Source: Variovorax sp.
GTDB taxonomy: Bacteria > Pseudomonadota > Gammaproteobacteria > Burkholderiales > Burkholderiaceae_C
NCBI GenBank assembly: GCA_017744935.1
Contig: JAGIAI010000007.1
Location: 1-64,000 of the forward strand
DNA length: 64,000 bases
Direction: 5' to 3'
Part shown: piece by piece, positions 1-9,163 of the stretch
Layout of the letters: every line of letters starts with the position of its first letter
Position numbering within the stretch: position 1 is the first letter of the stretch
Position numbers and translations under genes: made by a program
The notes under the pieces: generated by a model
Database searches by the model: none
What the model was told of the DNA's origin: nothing
What the model saw: only the letters and a program-made list of their open reading frames with translations

Positions 1-1011
1 AGCTACCAATACGGATTGGACAACGACAAGCACTGGCGATGCTTCGCGGAGCATTGCAAGGCAACGACCTTTGCGGACCTGCCGTCTGACTACCTCGCTG
101 CGAAGTGGCGGTTTCATCCCACCGAGTTCATCACCGTCATGCGGCAATGTGGGTGGTTGAGCGAGGCTGAGTTGCTGCAACTGCTGCCCCAACACGCGAT
201 GCGTAGTTCAAAGGGCATAACTTTGTGGGAGGCAGTGCCTGCTACTAACGCAAATTTCAGAACCAATCCTGTAGCCCGAGATCACCGTGTTCCCCTCAAC
301 CGAGCAATGAGAAAGTGGGGGATAGCATCTCCGTTTAGAGCCGCCACGTTTTTCGGCAACGCAATACAAGAAACGATGTGGCTCGGCCGTCTTTCGGAAT
401 TCGGCGGAAGCACGCTTTGGTATGCCCCGTGGCAGGGTCGAGGCTTTCTCCAATTAACCAATCCCGGCAACTACGTGGACTATTGGCGTTACCGCGGCCG
501 CGTCGTACCGGAAAGTTTACGAGCAGCGTTGGTAAACGCCTATCAGAAAATCAATTCGACAGCTCCCGCATCACGCAGCAACTCAGGGTTGCAGGACGCA
601 AATTTTCCTGCACTGACTCAGGAAATGAAAAACTGGCGAGCCGCAACTCAAGACGATCGAGTTGCCAACTACGCAGAAGCTCTTTTTGCGCCATCTGACA
701 GTGCGGGTTACTATTGGGCAAAAAATTTCATGTCCAAAGAGGCGGACAAGCGTCATTTTCTTGAGAGGGTAACAATTCAAACTAATCTAGGTGCCAAGGT
801 TTACTATCGCAGCCCGGCCTTTTGGCGAGCTTCAGCCACGGTAAATTTACCTGGAGCCGTTAATAGAACAAATTACGCCGGCATCAATGGCTTTGATGCT
901 CGGTGTGTGGCGTACGGATATGCATTGGCCGTTTTGAGCGAAAAACAATTTCTTGACTGCAATGGGCAAGAAATTCTCTGGTTTCCGGACTCGCACTCCT
1001 CTAGGCGATAA
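1..1011 (+). CDS. GH19 chitinase/lysozyme-like T6SS effector, C-terminal part (5' end outside window)
   Basis: The frame is open from base 1, so the gene starts upstream and about 336 codons are visible. The core resembles the glycoside hydrolase 19 fold used by bacterial peptidoglycan hydrolases: a helix with QETMW (candidate catalytic Glu at visible residue 124, second acid at 133 in RLSEF), followed by the family hallmark GRGFLQLT at 146-153 and a nearby NY. Such domains cleave glycan strands in the periplasm of rival cells. A T6SS role is inferred from position: the PAAR gene and tss genes follow on the same strand, and two secreted small proteins follow at once. The DNA looks AT-richer than the tss genes, typical of exchangeable effector cassettes. 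The missing N-terminus could be a VgrG or PAAR adaptor. The fold call is fairly sure, the delivery route less so. Confidence 0.7.
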   Translation, partial: SYQYGLDNDKHWRCFAEHCKATTFADLPSDYLAAKWRFHPTEFITVMRQCGWLSEAELLQLLPQHAMRSSKGITLWEAVPATNANFRTNPVARDHRVPLNRAMRKWGIASPFRAATFFGNAIQETMWLGRLSEFGGSTLWYAPWQGRGFLQLTNPGNYVDYWRYRGRVVPESLRAALVNAYQKINSTAPASRSNSGLQDANFPALTQEMKNWRAATQDDRVANYAEALFAPSDSAGYYWAKNFMSKEADKRHFLERVTIQTNLGAKVYYRSPAFWRASATVNLPGAVNRTNYAGINGFDARCVAYGYALAVLSEKQFLDCNGQEILWFPDSHSSRR

Positions 1012-1016
1012 ATTCA

Positions 1017-1607
1017 ATGAGAAGAAATCAAGACCTTCCACTTGTGAAGCACGCATTATCGTTTTTTGCATTAGCAGCATCTTGTCAAATAGCCTTCGCT
1101 GGTGATGAGTGGGTTAGTCGATCGACATTCATAAAGCCGAACAACTGCGGGATCAGTGTCAAGGTCCCTGCCAACACTTTTTTGGGGAACGGATTTAATG
1201 CTGAAATTCCAAAAAAGTTAAAAGCAGTGGCTCACATAGAATCACTAGCATTCAATTTTGAATGCCGATCCAGCAACGATGAGGTTGTAAATTCTGGCTG
1301 GGCACGATTCGACCCCAAGGGAAATACATGGGGAGTCAATTTTTTTGACGATAAAGACAAAAAACAAAGAGAGAATTTTACGAAATTTTCTCTTTTGGAA
1401 AATAAAAATAGCCGCGGCTGGCTGGTAACCGTTTCAGATTTCACGGGCGAAGAGAAGTTTAGGGAGAAGAAGCTATATTTTTGCTTGACTCATTTGGAAA
1501 AAGCCGTATGCGGGTGGGGCTCGGTTGGTCTTCTTGTTGACGGAAAAAGAGGGGATTTGACATCCTACGTCACCAAAATTGTACGCAGCATCGAATTCAT
1601 TGACTAG
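1017..1607 (+). CDS. Secreted Cys-containing protein, candidate periplasmic immunity protein
   Basis: A 196-residue protein of no recognised family. Residues 1-28 look like a Sec signal peptide: basic start, hydrophobic core LSFFALAASC, likely cleavage after AFA. The mature part carries four cysteines (NNC, FEC, YFC, AVC), suiting a disulfide-bonded periplasmic protein. It starts 5 bases after the effector stop, so the two are almost certainly co-transcribed. A secreted small protein directly behind a peptidoglycan-hydrolase effector is the usual arrangement of a T6SS effector and its immunity protein, so binding and blocking the effector in the periplasm is a reasonable inference. Base composition is as AT-rich as the effector and unlike the downstream tss genes. 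No motif proves the function. Confidence 0.6.
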   Translation: MRRNQDLPLVKHALSFFALAASCQIAFAGDEWVSRSTFIKPNNCGISVKVPANTFLGNGFNAEIPKKLKAVAHIESLAFNFECRSSNDEVVNSGWARFDPKGNTWGVNFFDDKDKKQRENFTKFSLLENKNSRGWLVTVSDFTGEEKFREKKLYFCLTHLEKAVCGWGSVGLLVDGKRGDLTSYVTKIVRSIEFID

Positions 1608-1666
1608 ATAGAATTTTCACCGACTAAGGTTTTCTATCAGTGACAATCAAACCGCGAATTCTATCT
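1606..1666. repeat. Inverted repeat with 10-bp perfect arms
   Basis: AGATAGAATT at 1606-1615 and its exact complement AATTCTATCT at 1657-1666, 41 bases apart. The first arm overlaps the stop codon of the preceding candidate immunity gene. There is no T-run after the second arm, so a classical terminator is unlikely. It may be an RNA stem protecting the effector-immunity message, or a scar of cassette exchange. Confidence 0.45.
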
Positions 1667-1743
1667 GGAATAAGTGGTACTGGACGTGCCAGAAACTGCG
1701 TGAAAAAATACCAAATAAAAATGACAACCGATAAAGGCATTCA

Positions 1744-1848
1744 ATGTCTTTTCAGGGGCTAGGTGTGCTGGAAATTTCCGCGAAAGAAGAGATGTCAAAT
1801 GAAATTGTTCCCTTCCTCGGGAAGCCTCTAAATTCACAACCCGTTTAG
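1744..1848 (+). CDS. Tiny ORF, possible gene remnant
   Basis: An open frame of 34 codons from ATG 1744 to TAG 1848, lying between the two secreted proteins and ending 7 bases before the next start. It has no signal peptide, no clear ribosome binding site and no recognisable family. It could be a leader peptide, a decayed fragment of an immunity gene, or chance. The rest of the 248-base gap 1608-1855 contains only the inverted repeat. Confidence 0.15.
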   Translation: MSFQGLGVLEISAKEEMSNEIVPFLGKPLNSQPV

Positions 1849-1855
1849 GTCGATC

Positions 1856-2362
1856 ATGCGCAACGAACTCCTTAGCTTTATGTTTGTCTTAAGCATCACC
1901 TTCAATGCCAGTGCATCAGAGTCAACGGGAGTATCGCCTTTCGAACTTCGCTCGTTGGGACAGTGCTTCGAAAGTACGCGCAATTTCATCCGCCACACAT
2001 TGGGCGACCCCGCATTGACCGACCCCAATATCACCAATACTGAGAAAAACTCTTGGATCTGGATCGTCGATCAAACGGCATCTAAAAATTATGCATGGTA
2101 TTTACTGGAAAGAGTCGACGAAAAAATTTGTTTTCGCGCATTTGTGCCAATGGCAAATGACGTGAGATTCAAGGATAAATCCTTCTTGCATATAGAGGCA
2201 ACTACCGCCCCAGACGCCGGATTTCCGATAAAACTCATACAATTAAAAGCACAATCAAGGCGAGGACCATTTAAGCCTTCTCATTGTTATTTGGCTAACA
2301 GTAATGCTCGTGGCATTGCTGCAAATCGTAGACAGGTAAACTGCAACCAAATATTTGATTGA
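1856..2362 (+). CDS. Secreted Cys-containing protein, second candidate immunity protein
   Basis: 168 residues, no recognised family. The first ~21 residues form a short signal peptide (MRNELL, hydrophobic FMFVLSITF, then NASAS). The mature protein again has four cysteines (GQC, KIC, SHC, VNC), as in the protein encoded just upstream, although the two sequences are not obviously similar. AT-rich like the rest of the cassette. As a second secreted orphan between an effector and the PAAR gene, it may be an extra immunity protein acquired from another effector, or an accessory of the same one. The function is inferred only from context. Confidence 0.55.
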   Translation: MRNELLSFMFVLSITFNASASESTGVSPFELRSLGQCFESTRNFIRHTLGDPALTDPNITNTEKNSWIWIVDQTASKNYAWYLLERVDEKICFRAFVPMANDVRFKDKSFLHIEATTAPDAGFPIKLIQLKAQSRRGPFKPSHCYLANSNARGIAANRRQVNCNQIFD

Positions 2363-2472
2363 AATTTGCGGTATGCCACATAGGGCCGCCCGGCACGTCC
2401 GTCAAACCGTCACGCGTCTCGGTTGGCAGATAAATTGGTTGAGAATCTAAAAAGGAATTTCAAAATAGTGAA

Positions 2473-2487
2473 ATTACGGTTCGTAAT
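2473..2487. promoter_or_regulatory. Palindromic candidate operator upstream of PAAR/T6SS genes
   Basis: ATTACG-GTT-CGTAAT is a perfect 6-bp dyad with a 3-base centre, 59 bases before the PAAR start. An overlapping dyad AATTTC (2456-2461) / GAAATT (2470-2475) lies beside it. The 184-base gap 2363-2546 is AT-rich and is the only long gap before the tss genes, so it probably holds a promoter. No regulator can be named. Confidence 0.3.
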
Positions 2488-2546
2488 GGTGTTTTCATAA
2501 AGAGACCCGGAGCACGATCAAGCCGTTAATAAAACCAGGGAGAAAC

Positions 2547-2831
2547 ATGCACACCAAAAAAATAATCAGGGTCGGAGATCCGACCGATCACGAAGGCGTC
2601 GTCATAACCGGCGACCCCCAGCGTCTCCTCATGGGGAAGCCGATCGCGCGTAAGGGCGATCTCGTCGACTGTCCGCGCAAGTACCCCGATGGGAGACCTC
2701 ACGGGGTGAACCCGATCGTTGAGGGCAGCAGCAGCTTCAAGCTCGACGGCGTTCCTGTGGCCCTCGAAGGGCACAAGACCGAATGCGGCTGTTCGCTGAT
2801 CGGTTCCGGTAGCTCGTCGGCCCCGGGTTAA
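2547..2831 (+). CDS. PAAR-domain protein, T6SS spike tip
   Basis: 94 residues, a stand-alone PAAR repeat protein that caps the VgrG trimer and sharpens the T6SS spike. Family features seen: an N-terminal VGDPTDHEG segment, the GKPIARKGDLVDCP region, FKLDGVPVALEGHKTECGC, and a short Gly/Ser-rich C-terminus. The His and Cys pairs (HEG, DCP, GHKTECGC) fit the zinc site at the tip of PAAR cones. GGGAG 6-7 bases before the ATG is a good ribosome binding site. It lies between the effector cassette and tssL; it has no toxin extension and so would serve as a generic tip. Confidence 0.85.
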   Translation: MHTKKIIRVGDPTDHEGVVITGDPQRLLMGKPIARKGDLVDCPRKYPDGRPHGVNPIVEGSSSFKLDGVPVALEGHKTECGCSLIGSGSSSAPG

Positions 2832-2912
2832 GCGCGGCGATCCTGCGTCTGGTTGCCGCTGCGCGCCGGGCGCCTCGCTCGCTTCCACCTTTACTTTCAC
2901 GATCGTGTGCAG

Positions 2913-4193
2913 ATGAATGAAGAGAACTCCGCGGAGTTGGACGTTGAGACGTCGCCTCCGCTCCCGCCGGTGCAACTGGCGCCCGAACCGGCGTACGAGC
3001 CGCGCCTGGCGGCGGTCAAGTCCGCAGTCAATCCATTGCTCGAAGCCGCGCAGCCTCTGTTGCGCGCGCTGTGCGACATGCCCAAGGATCTGGACTACGC
3101 GCAGGTCGACGTGCTCCATCAACTGCTGACGCGCGAGGTGAGCAATTTCCGTGCGATCTGCACGAGCGCGCAGATCAGGTACGAGCACATGGTCGCGGCC
3201 AGCTACGCGCTGTGTACGGCCATCGACGAAGCGGTCCAGCGCAAGCCATGGGGCGGTGGGGCGGGGGCGGACACAGGCGTGTGGGCCGCAAAGCCGCTGG
3301 CGCAGCAGTTCCATGAGGACTTGGACGGAGGCGAGAAGGTCTTCCTGCTGATTGGCCGTCTTGCCGCTTCGCCGCAGGAGCACATCGATCTGCTCGATCT
3401 GCTGTTCTTCATTGTTGCGCTGGGCTTCGAGGGGCGCTTTCGACGAGAGCCTCACGGGCGGCGTCAACTGGAGACCATCCAGAACCGGCTCTACGAGATC
3501 GTCATGCGTGTACGCGGAGAAGTGCCGCGCGAGCTGTCGCCGAACTGGAGGGGCGAGAGCGCGGGCAAGTTCCGCTTTCTGCGCACGGTGCCGGTGTGGG
3601 TGACGGTGTCGCTGCTGTCGCTCGCCTTGCTGGCCCAGTTCTCTTGGTACAAGTACCAGCTCGTGCAGAGGAGCGCCGAAGTGGAAGGGCGCATCCGCGC
3701 AATCGGCGCGCTGCGTCCTCCACCGCAGCCGGTGCCCGTCTACAAGTCATTGCGCCTGAAGGAACTGCTCGCACCTGAAATCGCGCGTGGCACGGTCAGC
3801 GTGGAAGAGGACGACGAGCACAGCGCCGTGAGCTTCAAGGGCGACGACATGTTCGTGGCCGGGCAAGCCCAGGTGAACGCGAAGCTTCTGCCAACCATCG
3901 CCAAGGTGGCGAACGAGATCAACGAGGTCTCGGGCACTGTGCGGATCACGGGGCATTCCGATAACCAGCCGATCAAGACGCGCCAGTTCCCGGACAACCA
4001 GTCGTTGAGCGAGAAGCGGGCCGCGGCCGTCGCAGGAGTGCTGACGAACAGCGGTGTCGCATCGGAACGTCTCATCGTCGAGGGCAAGGGCGACACGCAG
4101 CCATTGGCCGACAACGCGACCGCAACGGGCCGCGCGCGCAACCGGCGCGTGGACATCGTGGTCACGCAAGGCGACACGCCAGGGAAGTTTTGA
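2913..4193 (+). CDS. tssL: T6SS membrane complex protein TssL with C-terminal OmpA domain
   Basis: 426 residues from ATG 2913. The open frame runs back to 2853 but the extra residues do not look like family sequence. Residues ~40-215 form the cytoplasmic DotU/IcmH hook domain (ALCTAIDEAV and the FEGRFR region). One membrane helix follows at ~226-245 (WVTVSLLSLALLAQF). The C-terminus (~310-420) is an OmpA/MotB-like peptidoglycan-binding domain with GHSDNQPI, SEKRAAAV, ARNRRVDI. TssL joins TssM and TssJ in the trans-envelope complex; this long form can anchor the complex to the cell wall by itself. The stop TGA overlaps the tssM ATG by one base, indicating translational coupling. Confidence 0.93.
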   Translation: MNEENSAELDVETSPPLPPVQLAPEPAYEPRLAAVKSAVNPLLEAAQPLLRALCDMPKDLDYAQVDVLHQLLTREVSNFRAICTSAQIRYEHMVAASYALCTAIDEAVQRKPWGGGAGADTGVWAAKPLAQQFHEDLDGGEKVFLLIGRLAASPQEHIDLLDLLFFIVALGFEGRFRREPHGRRQLETIQNRLYEIVMRVRGEVPRELSPNWRGESAGKFRFLRTVPVWVTVSLLSLALLAQFSWYKYQLVQRSAEVEGRIRAIGALRPPPQPVPVYKSLRLKELLAPEIARGTVSVEEDDEHSAVSFKGDDMFVAGQAQVNAKLLPTIAKVANEINEVSGTVRITGHSDNQPIKTRQFPDNQSLSEKRAAAVAGVLTNSGVASERLIVEGKGDTQPLADNATATGRARNRRVDIVVTQGDTPGKF

Positions 4194-7100
4194 TGAAGTA
4201 CCTCAGTTCGATTTTCAAGTTCGTTTTCTCGCGCGCCACGCTGGCCTTCATGGGGCTGGTGGTGCTGGCGCTGGTGATCTGGTTCGCGGGGCCGCTGGTT
4301 GCGGTGGACGGGCTACGCCCGCTGGCATCCGTCGGCGTGCGAGTCAGCCTGATCTTGCTGTTCCTGGTCTTCGTGATCCTGTGGGTTGCCTCGGGGCCGA
4401 TCAGCTTGGCAGGGGTGGCGGCGTTATGCCTGCTGACATGGCACGCCGGACCGCTGCTGTCGCTGGGCGCGGCGCGGCCGCTCCAGCCAACCTGGGTGCG
4501 TGCCACGGTAATTGGCGTGATCGTGCTGATGTGCGCGGCTTACTGGGCGTTCAGGCTGTGGCGTCACATCGAGTCGGAGCCGGACGCAATCTCCGATTTC
4601 TTCAAGGCGCGGTCCGACAAGAACAAGGCGGAGACTGAAACGCGGCACCAACTCAAGAGCGTGACCGGCATCGTGAACACCGCCGTGGCACAACTCAAGG
4701 GCCTTCGAGGCACTGGCGGGCTGCGGCGGATTTTCGAGGGCAAGCGTTACCTTTATGACCTGCCGTGGTACATGATCGTCGGCAGTCCATCGGCGGGCAA
4801 GACCACGGCAGTGCTGAATTCCGGGCTGCAGTTTCCGCTTGCGCGGAAGATGGGTAATTCTTCGGGTAGCGCGGCCTTCGGCGCCGACGGCGGAACAGTG
4901 CACTGCAACTGGTGGCTGAGCAATGAGGCGGTGCTGATCGACACCGCCGGCCGCTACATCACGCGTGACAGCAACGCCGGCAACGACGCGACGGAATGGC
5001 ATGGGTTCCTGGGGCTGCTGCGCAAGCATCGGCCGCGCGCGCCGATCAATGGCGCGATCGTGGCGCTGAACACGGCCGAACTGCTTCGCCTGGACGACAA
5101 CGAGCGGATGCATCACGCCGGCATGGTGCGTGACCGGCTAGCCGAACTGCGGCAGGAACTCGGCATCCGGTTCCCGGTTTACGTGATCGTGACGAAGGCG
5201 GATCTGTTGAGTGGCTTCTCGGAATATTTCCAGTCGCTCACGAGCGAAGGGCGTGCGCAGCCGTGGGGCTTTACGCTTCCCTACGAGGGGCCAAATGGCA
5301 AGCCGCGAACGTCGGCCGCAGCTATCGCCCAAGGGCAGGAGGCATTGCGCGCTCGGCTCTACACCGAGTTTGGCTTGCTCAAGAGCCGTCTGGACATGGG
5401 CCTGCGCACTCGATTGAAAGAGGAGTACGACCCCGACCGGCGTCACCTGCTTCTGGGATTGCCTCAGGAAATGCAGGCGCTGATCAATCCGCTGGTGCAA
5501 GTGCTGGACGAGATCTTCCTGGACTCGCGCTTCGACAACACCCAACATCACAACCCGCTGCGGGGCGTGTACTTCACGAGCGGTGCGCAAGCACTAAAGC
5601 CGGTTGCTGCTGATTCGGGCACGCTGATGCAACGTCTGCGGCGCACCCTGGAGTTGGTGCGCGGCCCAGCGGCTGAAGTCGACAAGCAGGCTGTCGCGGA
5701 GTCTCCCGTCCCTGTTCAGAATGCCGCGAGGGAGGCCGCAGAAGATGGCGCCGACGACGCGTCAGGAGGCAAGCCCGGCGACAAGGCGCAGCCAGCCGCT
5801 GCGGACGCGAGCACGACTGATTCGAAGGCGCCACCCGTCAAAGCACCGCTGGACGGCCGGCTCGTCACCGATGCCAAACGCGGCAAGCTGGGGTTCTTCC
5901 TGCAGGACGTGCTGATCAAGGTGATCATTCCCGAGGCGCATCTTGTACGCCCCAATCTGCGATGGGAGTTCCGCTTCCGCCTGCTGCGTCTCATGGGGCA
6001 TGCGTTGGCGGTGGTGATGTTCCTGTGGCTCGCCGGCGCGCTGACGCTGAGCTTCGGCAACAACGGCAAGTACCTGGAGACCGTGAATCAGCGAGTGGAG
6101 GCACTGACCACGCATGTCCGCACGCTGTTCGCCGCGTTCAAGCCTGATGGTGTGCCGGACATGCTCAATGCCACGCGCGAGCTGCCGGGCTATTCGGGGC
6201 TGGATGTCAACGATCCACCGGGGAGCTTTCTCTACGGTCTCTACAGCGTTCCGCCGGTTCTGGATGCCGCATCGGATACGTACGCTCAGTTGCAGGACCA
6301 CACGTTACTGCCGCAGATTCTTCGACGCATGGAGGCGGTGCTTGCCCAAAGCGTGAAGGACGAAGACCCGAAGCTCGCCTACGAGACGCTTCGTGTGTAC
6401 AAGCTCCTGCACGACCGCGAGCGCTACATGAACGGCGGCGCGCGCGATGTACGCGACTGGGTGCTGCGGGACTGGGAGACCACCGGCAGCGCCGCGGAAT
6501 TCGGTGGCCGCGCATCGATGGTCGGTCACGTCGAGATGCTGTTCTCAGGCAAGCGCCCCGTGCAGTCGGATTCGCTGCCGAACGACGCCCTGGTGCATCG
6601 GGTGCAAGAGTTTCTGAACAGCAACACGTCGACGCAGCGCGTCTATGAGCGGGCCAAGGCAGTCATGGCGCCGCAGGCACCGCAGGGGTTCACGCTGATC
6701 CGGGCCGTGGGACCGCAAGCGGGCACCGTGTTCTCACGAGTGCACGGCCTGCCGCTTGAAAAGGGTGTGCCGGGGCTGTTCACGTACGACGGCTATCACG
6801 ACCTCTTCAGCAAGCGTCTGCCCGAGTTCGTGGGGCGCGCACTGGAAGATGACGCCTGGGTCATGGGGCGGGGCGGTGCAGGAGCGGCAAGCAAGAATGC
6901 GTGGGGCGCGGCCGAAGATGCGGTGAAGAGCAATCCGCTGCTCGAAGACATCCGGCGCCAGTACCTGACCGAATACGCCGCGCATTGGGAGGAGTTTCTC
7001 GACTCCATCCGCACGGTGGGCGCGAGCGACACGATGAGCACGAGCCTGGGCTTCGACTTGACCGTGCTCCGCCAGCTTGCGGCACCTGATTCGCCGTTGT

Positions 7101-8407
7101 CGCGGCTGGCCCGCGCGGCGGCGCGTGAAACGACGCTGTCGCGGCCATTGGTGATGCGCGCGCAGGAGGATCGCGGTTTCTTCGACAAGGCCACCGACCA
7201 GTTGAACAAGCAGACCCGGGAAATCGGCAAGAACCTTGGCATCCGGCCCGAAGAGCGGCTGGAGAAAGAGATCGTCGACAACCGCTTCGCAGCCCTGCGT
7301 GAAGTAGTGACGGGGCAGCCCGACCTTGCGTTGAGTTCGAACGTCGGCGCCAGCACGGCAAAGCCCGGTCTGGAGAACATCTCGGGTCTCATCAACGAGT
7401 TCTACACACTGCTCGTCGTGGCGGATACGGCGCTCGCTTCGGGGAGCCTGCCGCCCGGAGGGGCAGACGTAGGTGCACGTTTGACGATGGAGGCCGGCAA
7501 GCTGCCGGCTCCCTTTCGCGAGGTGCTGACGGCATTAGCCGTCAGCGGTGGCGACAAGGTCACGCAGGGCGCATCGGACATCCTGCGCAAGCAGGCACAG
7601 GCGCAGCTCGATCGAATCATGAGTCTGATGGCGATGCAGGTCAGTGAACCCTGCAGGCGCGGCGTGGAAGGCCGTTACCCACTGGCGGCCGTGGCGGAAG
7701 ACGCGTCGATCGAAGATTTCACGCTGGTGTTTGCCGCTGGCGGCGCTGCAGACGAGTTCTTCACTAAATACCTCGCGCCGTTCGTCGATACGAGCGTGCG
7801 GCCGTGGCGCTACAGACATCCGGACATGGGCGGGGCGATGGTCGGCGCCGAAAGTGTGGCAAACGGCACTGCGCCGCAGCCTGCCACTACCGGCCCAACG
7901 CTGCTGGGCGAACTGCTGAAGCTGTTGCCACAGAACGGTCCGAATCTGGATGCTTTCTATCGGGCGCGCCAGATTCGCGACGTGTTCTTCCGTGACGCGG
8001 CGGGAAAGAAGTTCGGGTGGAAGCTGGATCTCAAGGTGATGGAGCTGGAGCCGAACGTCACTGATCTCATCATCGACATCGATGGACAGGGGCTGCGCTA
8101 CGTACACGGTCCCGTACAGGCCTTCCCGGTGGCATGGCCGGGTCCGCGCGGTGGCTCGACAGCGGAACTGACCGCCAACCCTCGCATTTCGGGAGCCACG
8201 TCGACGGTGCGGACGCAAGGACCTTGGGCGCTCTTCCGTTTGCTTGACGAGGGACGCATCGTCGGCACCGCCACGCCGGCGAGGGTGAGCGTCGAGTTCC
8301 AGTTCGACGGACGCAAGGCGTTGCTCGACATCAATACGGGCAGTCAACCGAACCCGCTCAACAGCGATCTGCTGAGGGGATTTCGGTGCCCAGGTCGATT
8401 TGCCTGA
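4193..8407 (+). CDS. tssM: T6SS membrane complex protein TssM (IcmF family)
   Basis: 1404 residues, ATG overlapping the tssL stop. Several N-terminal hydrophobic segments lie within the first ~130 residues, with another helix near 605-625 (ALAVVMFLWLAGAL). A cytoplasmic NTPase-like domain follows the N-terminal helices: Walker A GSPSAGKTT at ~197-205, LIDTAGRY, and a TKADLL base-recognition motif. The long periplasmic part ends in the beta-rich domain that contacts TssJ (FQFDGRKALL near the end). Residues ~490-555 are an Ala/Pro/Asp-rich low-complexity linker that helps make this copy longer than many relatives. TssM forms the ring through which the T6SS tube passes; an intact Walker A suggests nucleotide binding is retained. 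Confidence 0.95.
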   Translation: MKYLSSIFKFVFSRATLAFMGLVVLALVIWFAGPLVAVDGLRPLASVGVRVSLILLFLVFVILWVASGPISLAGVAALCLLTWHAGPLLSLGAARPLQPTWVRATVIGVIVLMCAAYWAFRLWRHIESEPDAISDFFKARSDKNKAETETRHQLKSVTGIVNTAVAQLKGLRGTGGLRRIFEGKRYLYDLPWYMIVGSPSAGKTTAVLNSGLQFPLARKMGNSSGSAAFGADGGTVHCNWWLSNEAVLIDTAGRYITRDSNAGNDATEWHGFLGLLRKHRPRAPINGAIVALNTAELLRLDDNERMHHAGMVRDRLAELRQELGIRFPVYVIVTKADLLSGFSEYFQSLTSEGRAQPWGFTLPYEGPNGKPRTSAAAIAQGQEALRARLYTEFGLLKSRLDMGLRTRLKEEYDPDRRHLLLGLPQEMQALINPLVQVLDEIFLDSRFDNTQHHNPLRGVYFTSGAQALKPVAADSGTLMQRLRRTLELVRGPAAEVDKQAVAESPVPVQNAAREAAEDGADDASGGKPGDKAQPAAADASTTDSKAPPVKAPLDGRLVTDAKRGKLGFFLQDVLIKVIIPEAHLVRPNLRWEFRFRLLRLMGHALAVVMFLWLAGALTLSFGNNGKYLETVNQRVEALTTHVRTLFAAFKPDGVPDMLNATRELPGYSGLDVNDPPGSFLYGLYSVPPVLDAASDTYAQLQDHTLLPQILRRMEAVLAQSVKDEDPKLAYETLRVYKLLHDRERYMNGGARDVRDWVLRDWETTGSAAEFGGRASMVGHVEMLFSGKRPVQSDSLPNDALVHRVQEFLNSNTSTQRVYERAKAVMAPQAPQGFTLIRAVGPQAGTVFSRVHGLPLEKGVPGLFTYDGYHDLFSKRLPEFVGRALEDDAWVMGRGGAGAASKNAWGAAEDAVKSNPLLEDIRRQYLTEYAAHWEEFLDSIRTVGASDTMSTSLGFDLTVLRQLAAPDSPLSRLARAAARETTLSRPLVMRAQEDRGFFDKATDQLNKQTREIGKNLGIRPEERLEKEIVDNRFAALREVVTGQPDLALSSNVGASTAKPGLENISGLINEFYTLLVVADTALASGSLPPGGADVGARLTMEAGKLPAPFREVLTALAVSGGDKVTQGASDILRKQAQAQLDRIMSLMAMQVSEPCRRGVEGRYPLAAVAEDASIEDFTLVFAAGGAADEFFTKYLAPFVDTSVRPWRYRHPDMGGAMVGAESVANGTAPQPATTGPTLLGELLKLLPQNGPNLDAFYRARQIRDVFFRDAAGKKFGWKLDLKVMELEPNVTDLIIDIDGQGLRYVHGPVQAFPVAWPGPRGGSTAELTANPRISGATSTVRTQGPWALFRLLDEGRIVGTATPARVSVEFQFDGRKALLDINTGSQPNPLNSDLLRGFRCPGRFA

Positions 8408-8416
8408 GTCGAGCCC

Positions 8417-9163
8417 ATGCTTCAATTTCTGCTCGCGCATCGGCGGGTTTCATCGCCTGCCATCTGGGGAAAGTTGCCGGGGCATGCCGACTTCGTCCGT
8501 AGCGGCGTGCGTCACGGCGAAGGTGAAGGGTGGCAGTCCTGGCTTGCCGAGCACGCGGCCATGGACACAGTTGACGTAGCCGCATCGCTGCCGGCCGCAT
8601 TCGTGCTGCCCCCTCGATCGGTGACTTTCGCGCCTCGGCATTTTATGCTGGGCGTCATCGCACCGTCGGAGGATCGTGCGGGGCGCCGTCATGCGCTGCT
8701 CGTCTATCAGCGGGCGCATCCGCGCTGGGTGCACAGGTATTTCCAGGCGCAGGCCGGAAGGCAGCGTGACTGGCTGTTCTGGCTTGCTCGCACAATGTCA
8801 AAGCACCTCACCGTGATCGGCTTGGGCGAACTTCGGGCGCTGGAACGGTCAGTGCATGCCCTGTGGCAATTGCATCGACCTGAATGGCGTGAACTCGGGC
8901 AAACGGGCGCGGCGGCCAAGTCGCAGGACAAGCGGGACGAATTTGCAGCCATGCTGCTGGATCGTTGCACTGCTGCTAACACCGTTGCACCTGCCGACGA
9001 TGCGGCGCACGGCCTGAATGGCGTTCGCTATCTGCCCTGGGCTGATTGGCCCGGCCGCTTGCACGGCATTCGCGCACAAGGCGTGTTCTGGCAGCAAGAC
9101 GCTGTCGGCGGCTTTGTCAACGCCGGAACGCGTCTGGCCGATCTGTGGAGGACCGCATCGTGA
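8417..9163 (+). CDS. tagF: T6SS-associated protein TagF
   Basis: 248 residues. The N-terminal WGKLPGHADFVRSG and the FVLPPRSVTFAPRHFMLGVIAPSEDRAGRRH region are characteristic of the TagF (DUF2094) family. In other bacteria TagF represses T6SS firing post-translationally, partly by binding the FHA protein. That fits here: the next gene encodes an FHA protein and starts with a GTG overlapping the tagF stop (GTGA). The kinase/phosphatase pair PpkA/PppA, often found with TagF, is not in the window. Confidence 0.88.
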   Translation: MLQFLLAHRRVSSPAIWGKLPGHADFVRSGVRHGEGEGWQSWLAEHAAMDTVDVAASLPAAFVLPPRSVTFAPRHFMLGVIAPSEDRAGRRHALLVYQRAHPRWVHRYFQAQAGRQRDWLFWLARTMSKHLTVIGLGELRALERSVHALWQLHRPEWRELGQTGAAAKSQDKRDEFAAMLLDRCTAANTVAPADDAAHGLNGVRYLPWADWPGRLHGIRAQGVFWQQDAVGGFVNAGTRLADLWRTAS

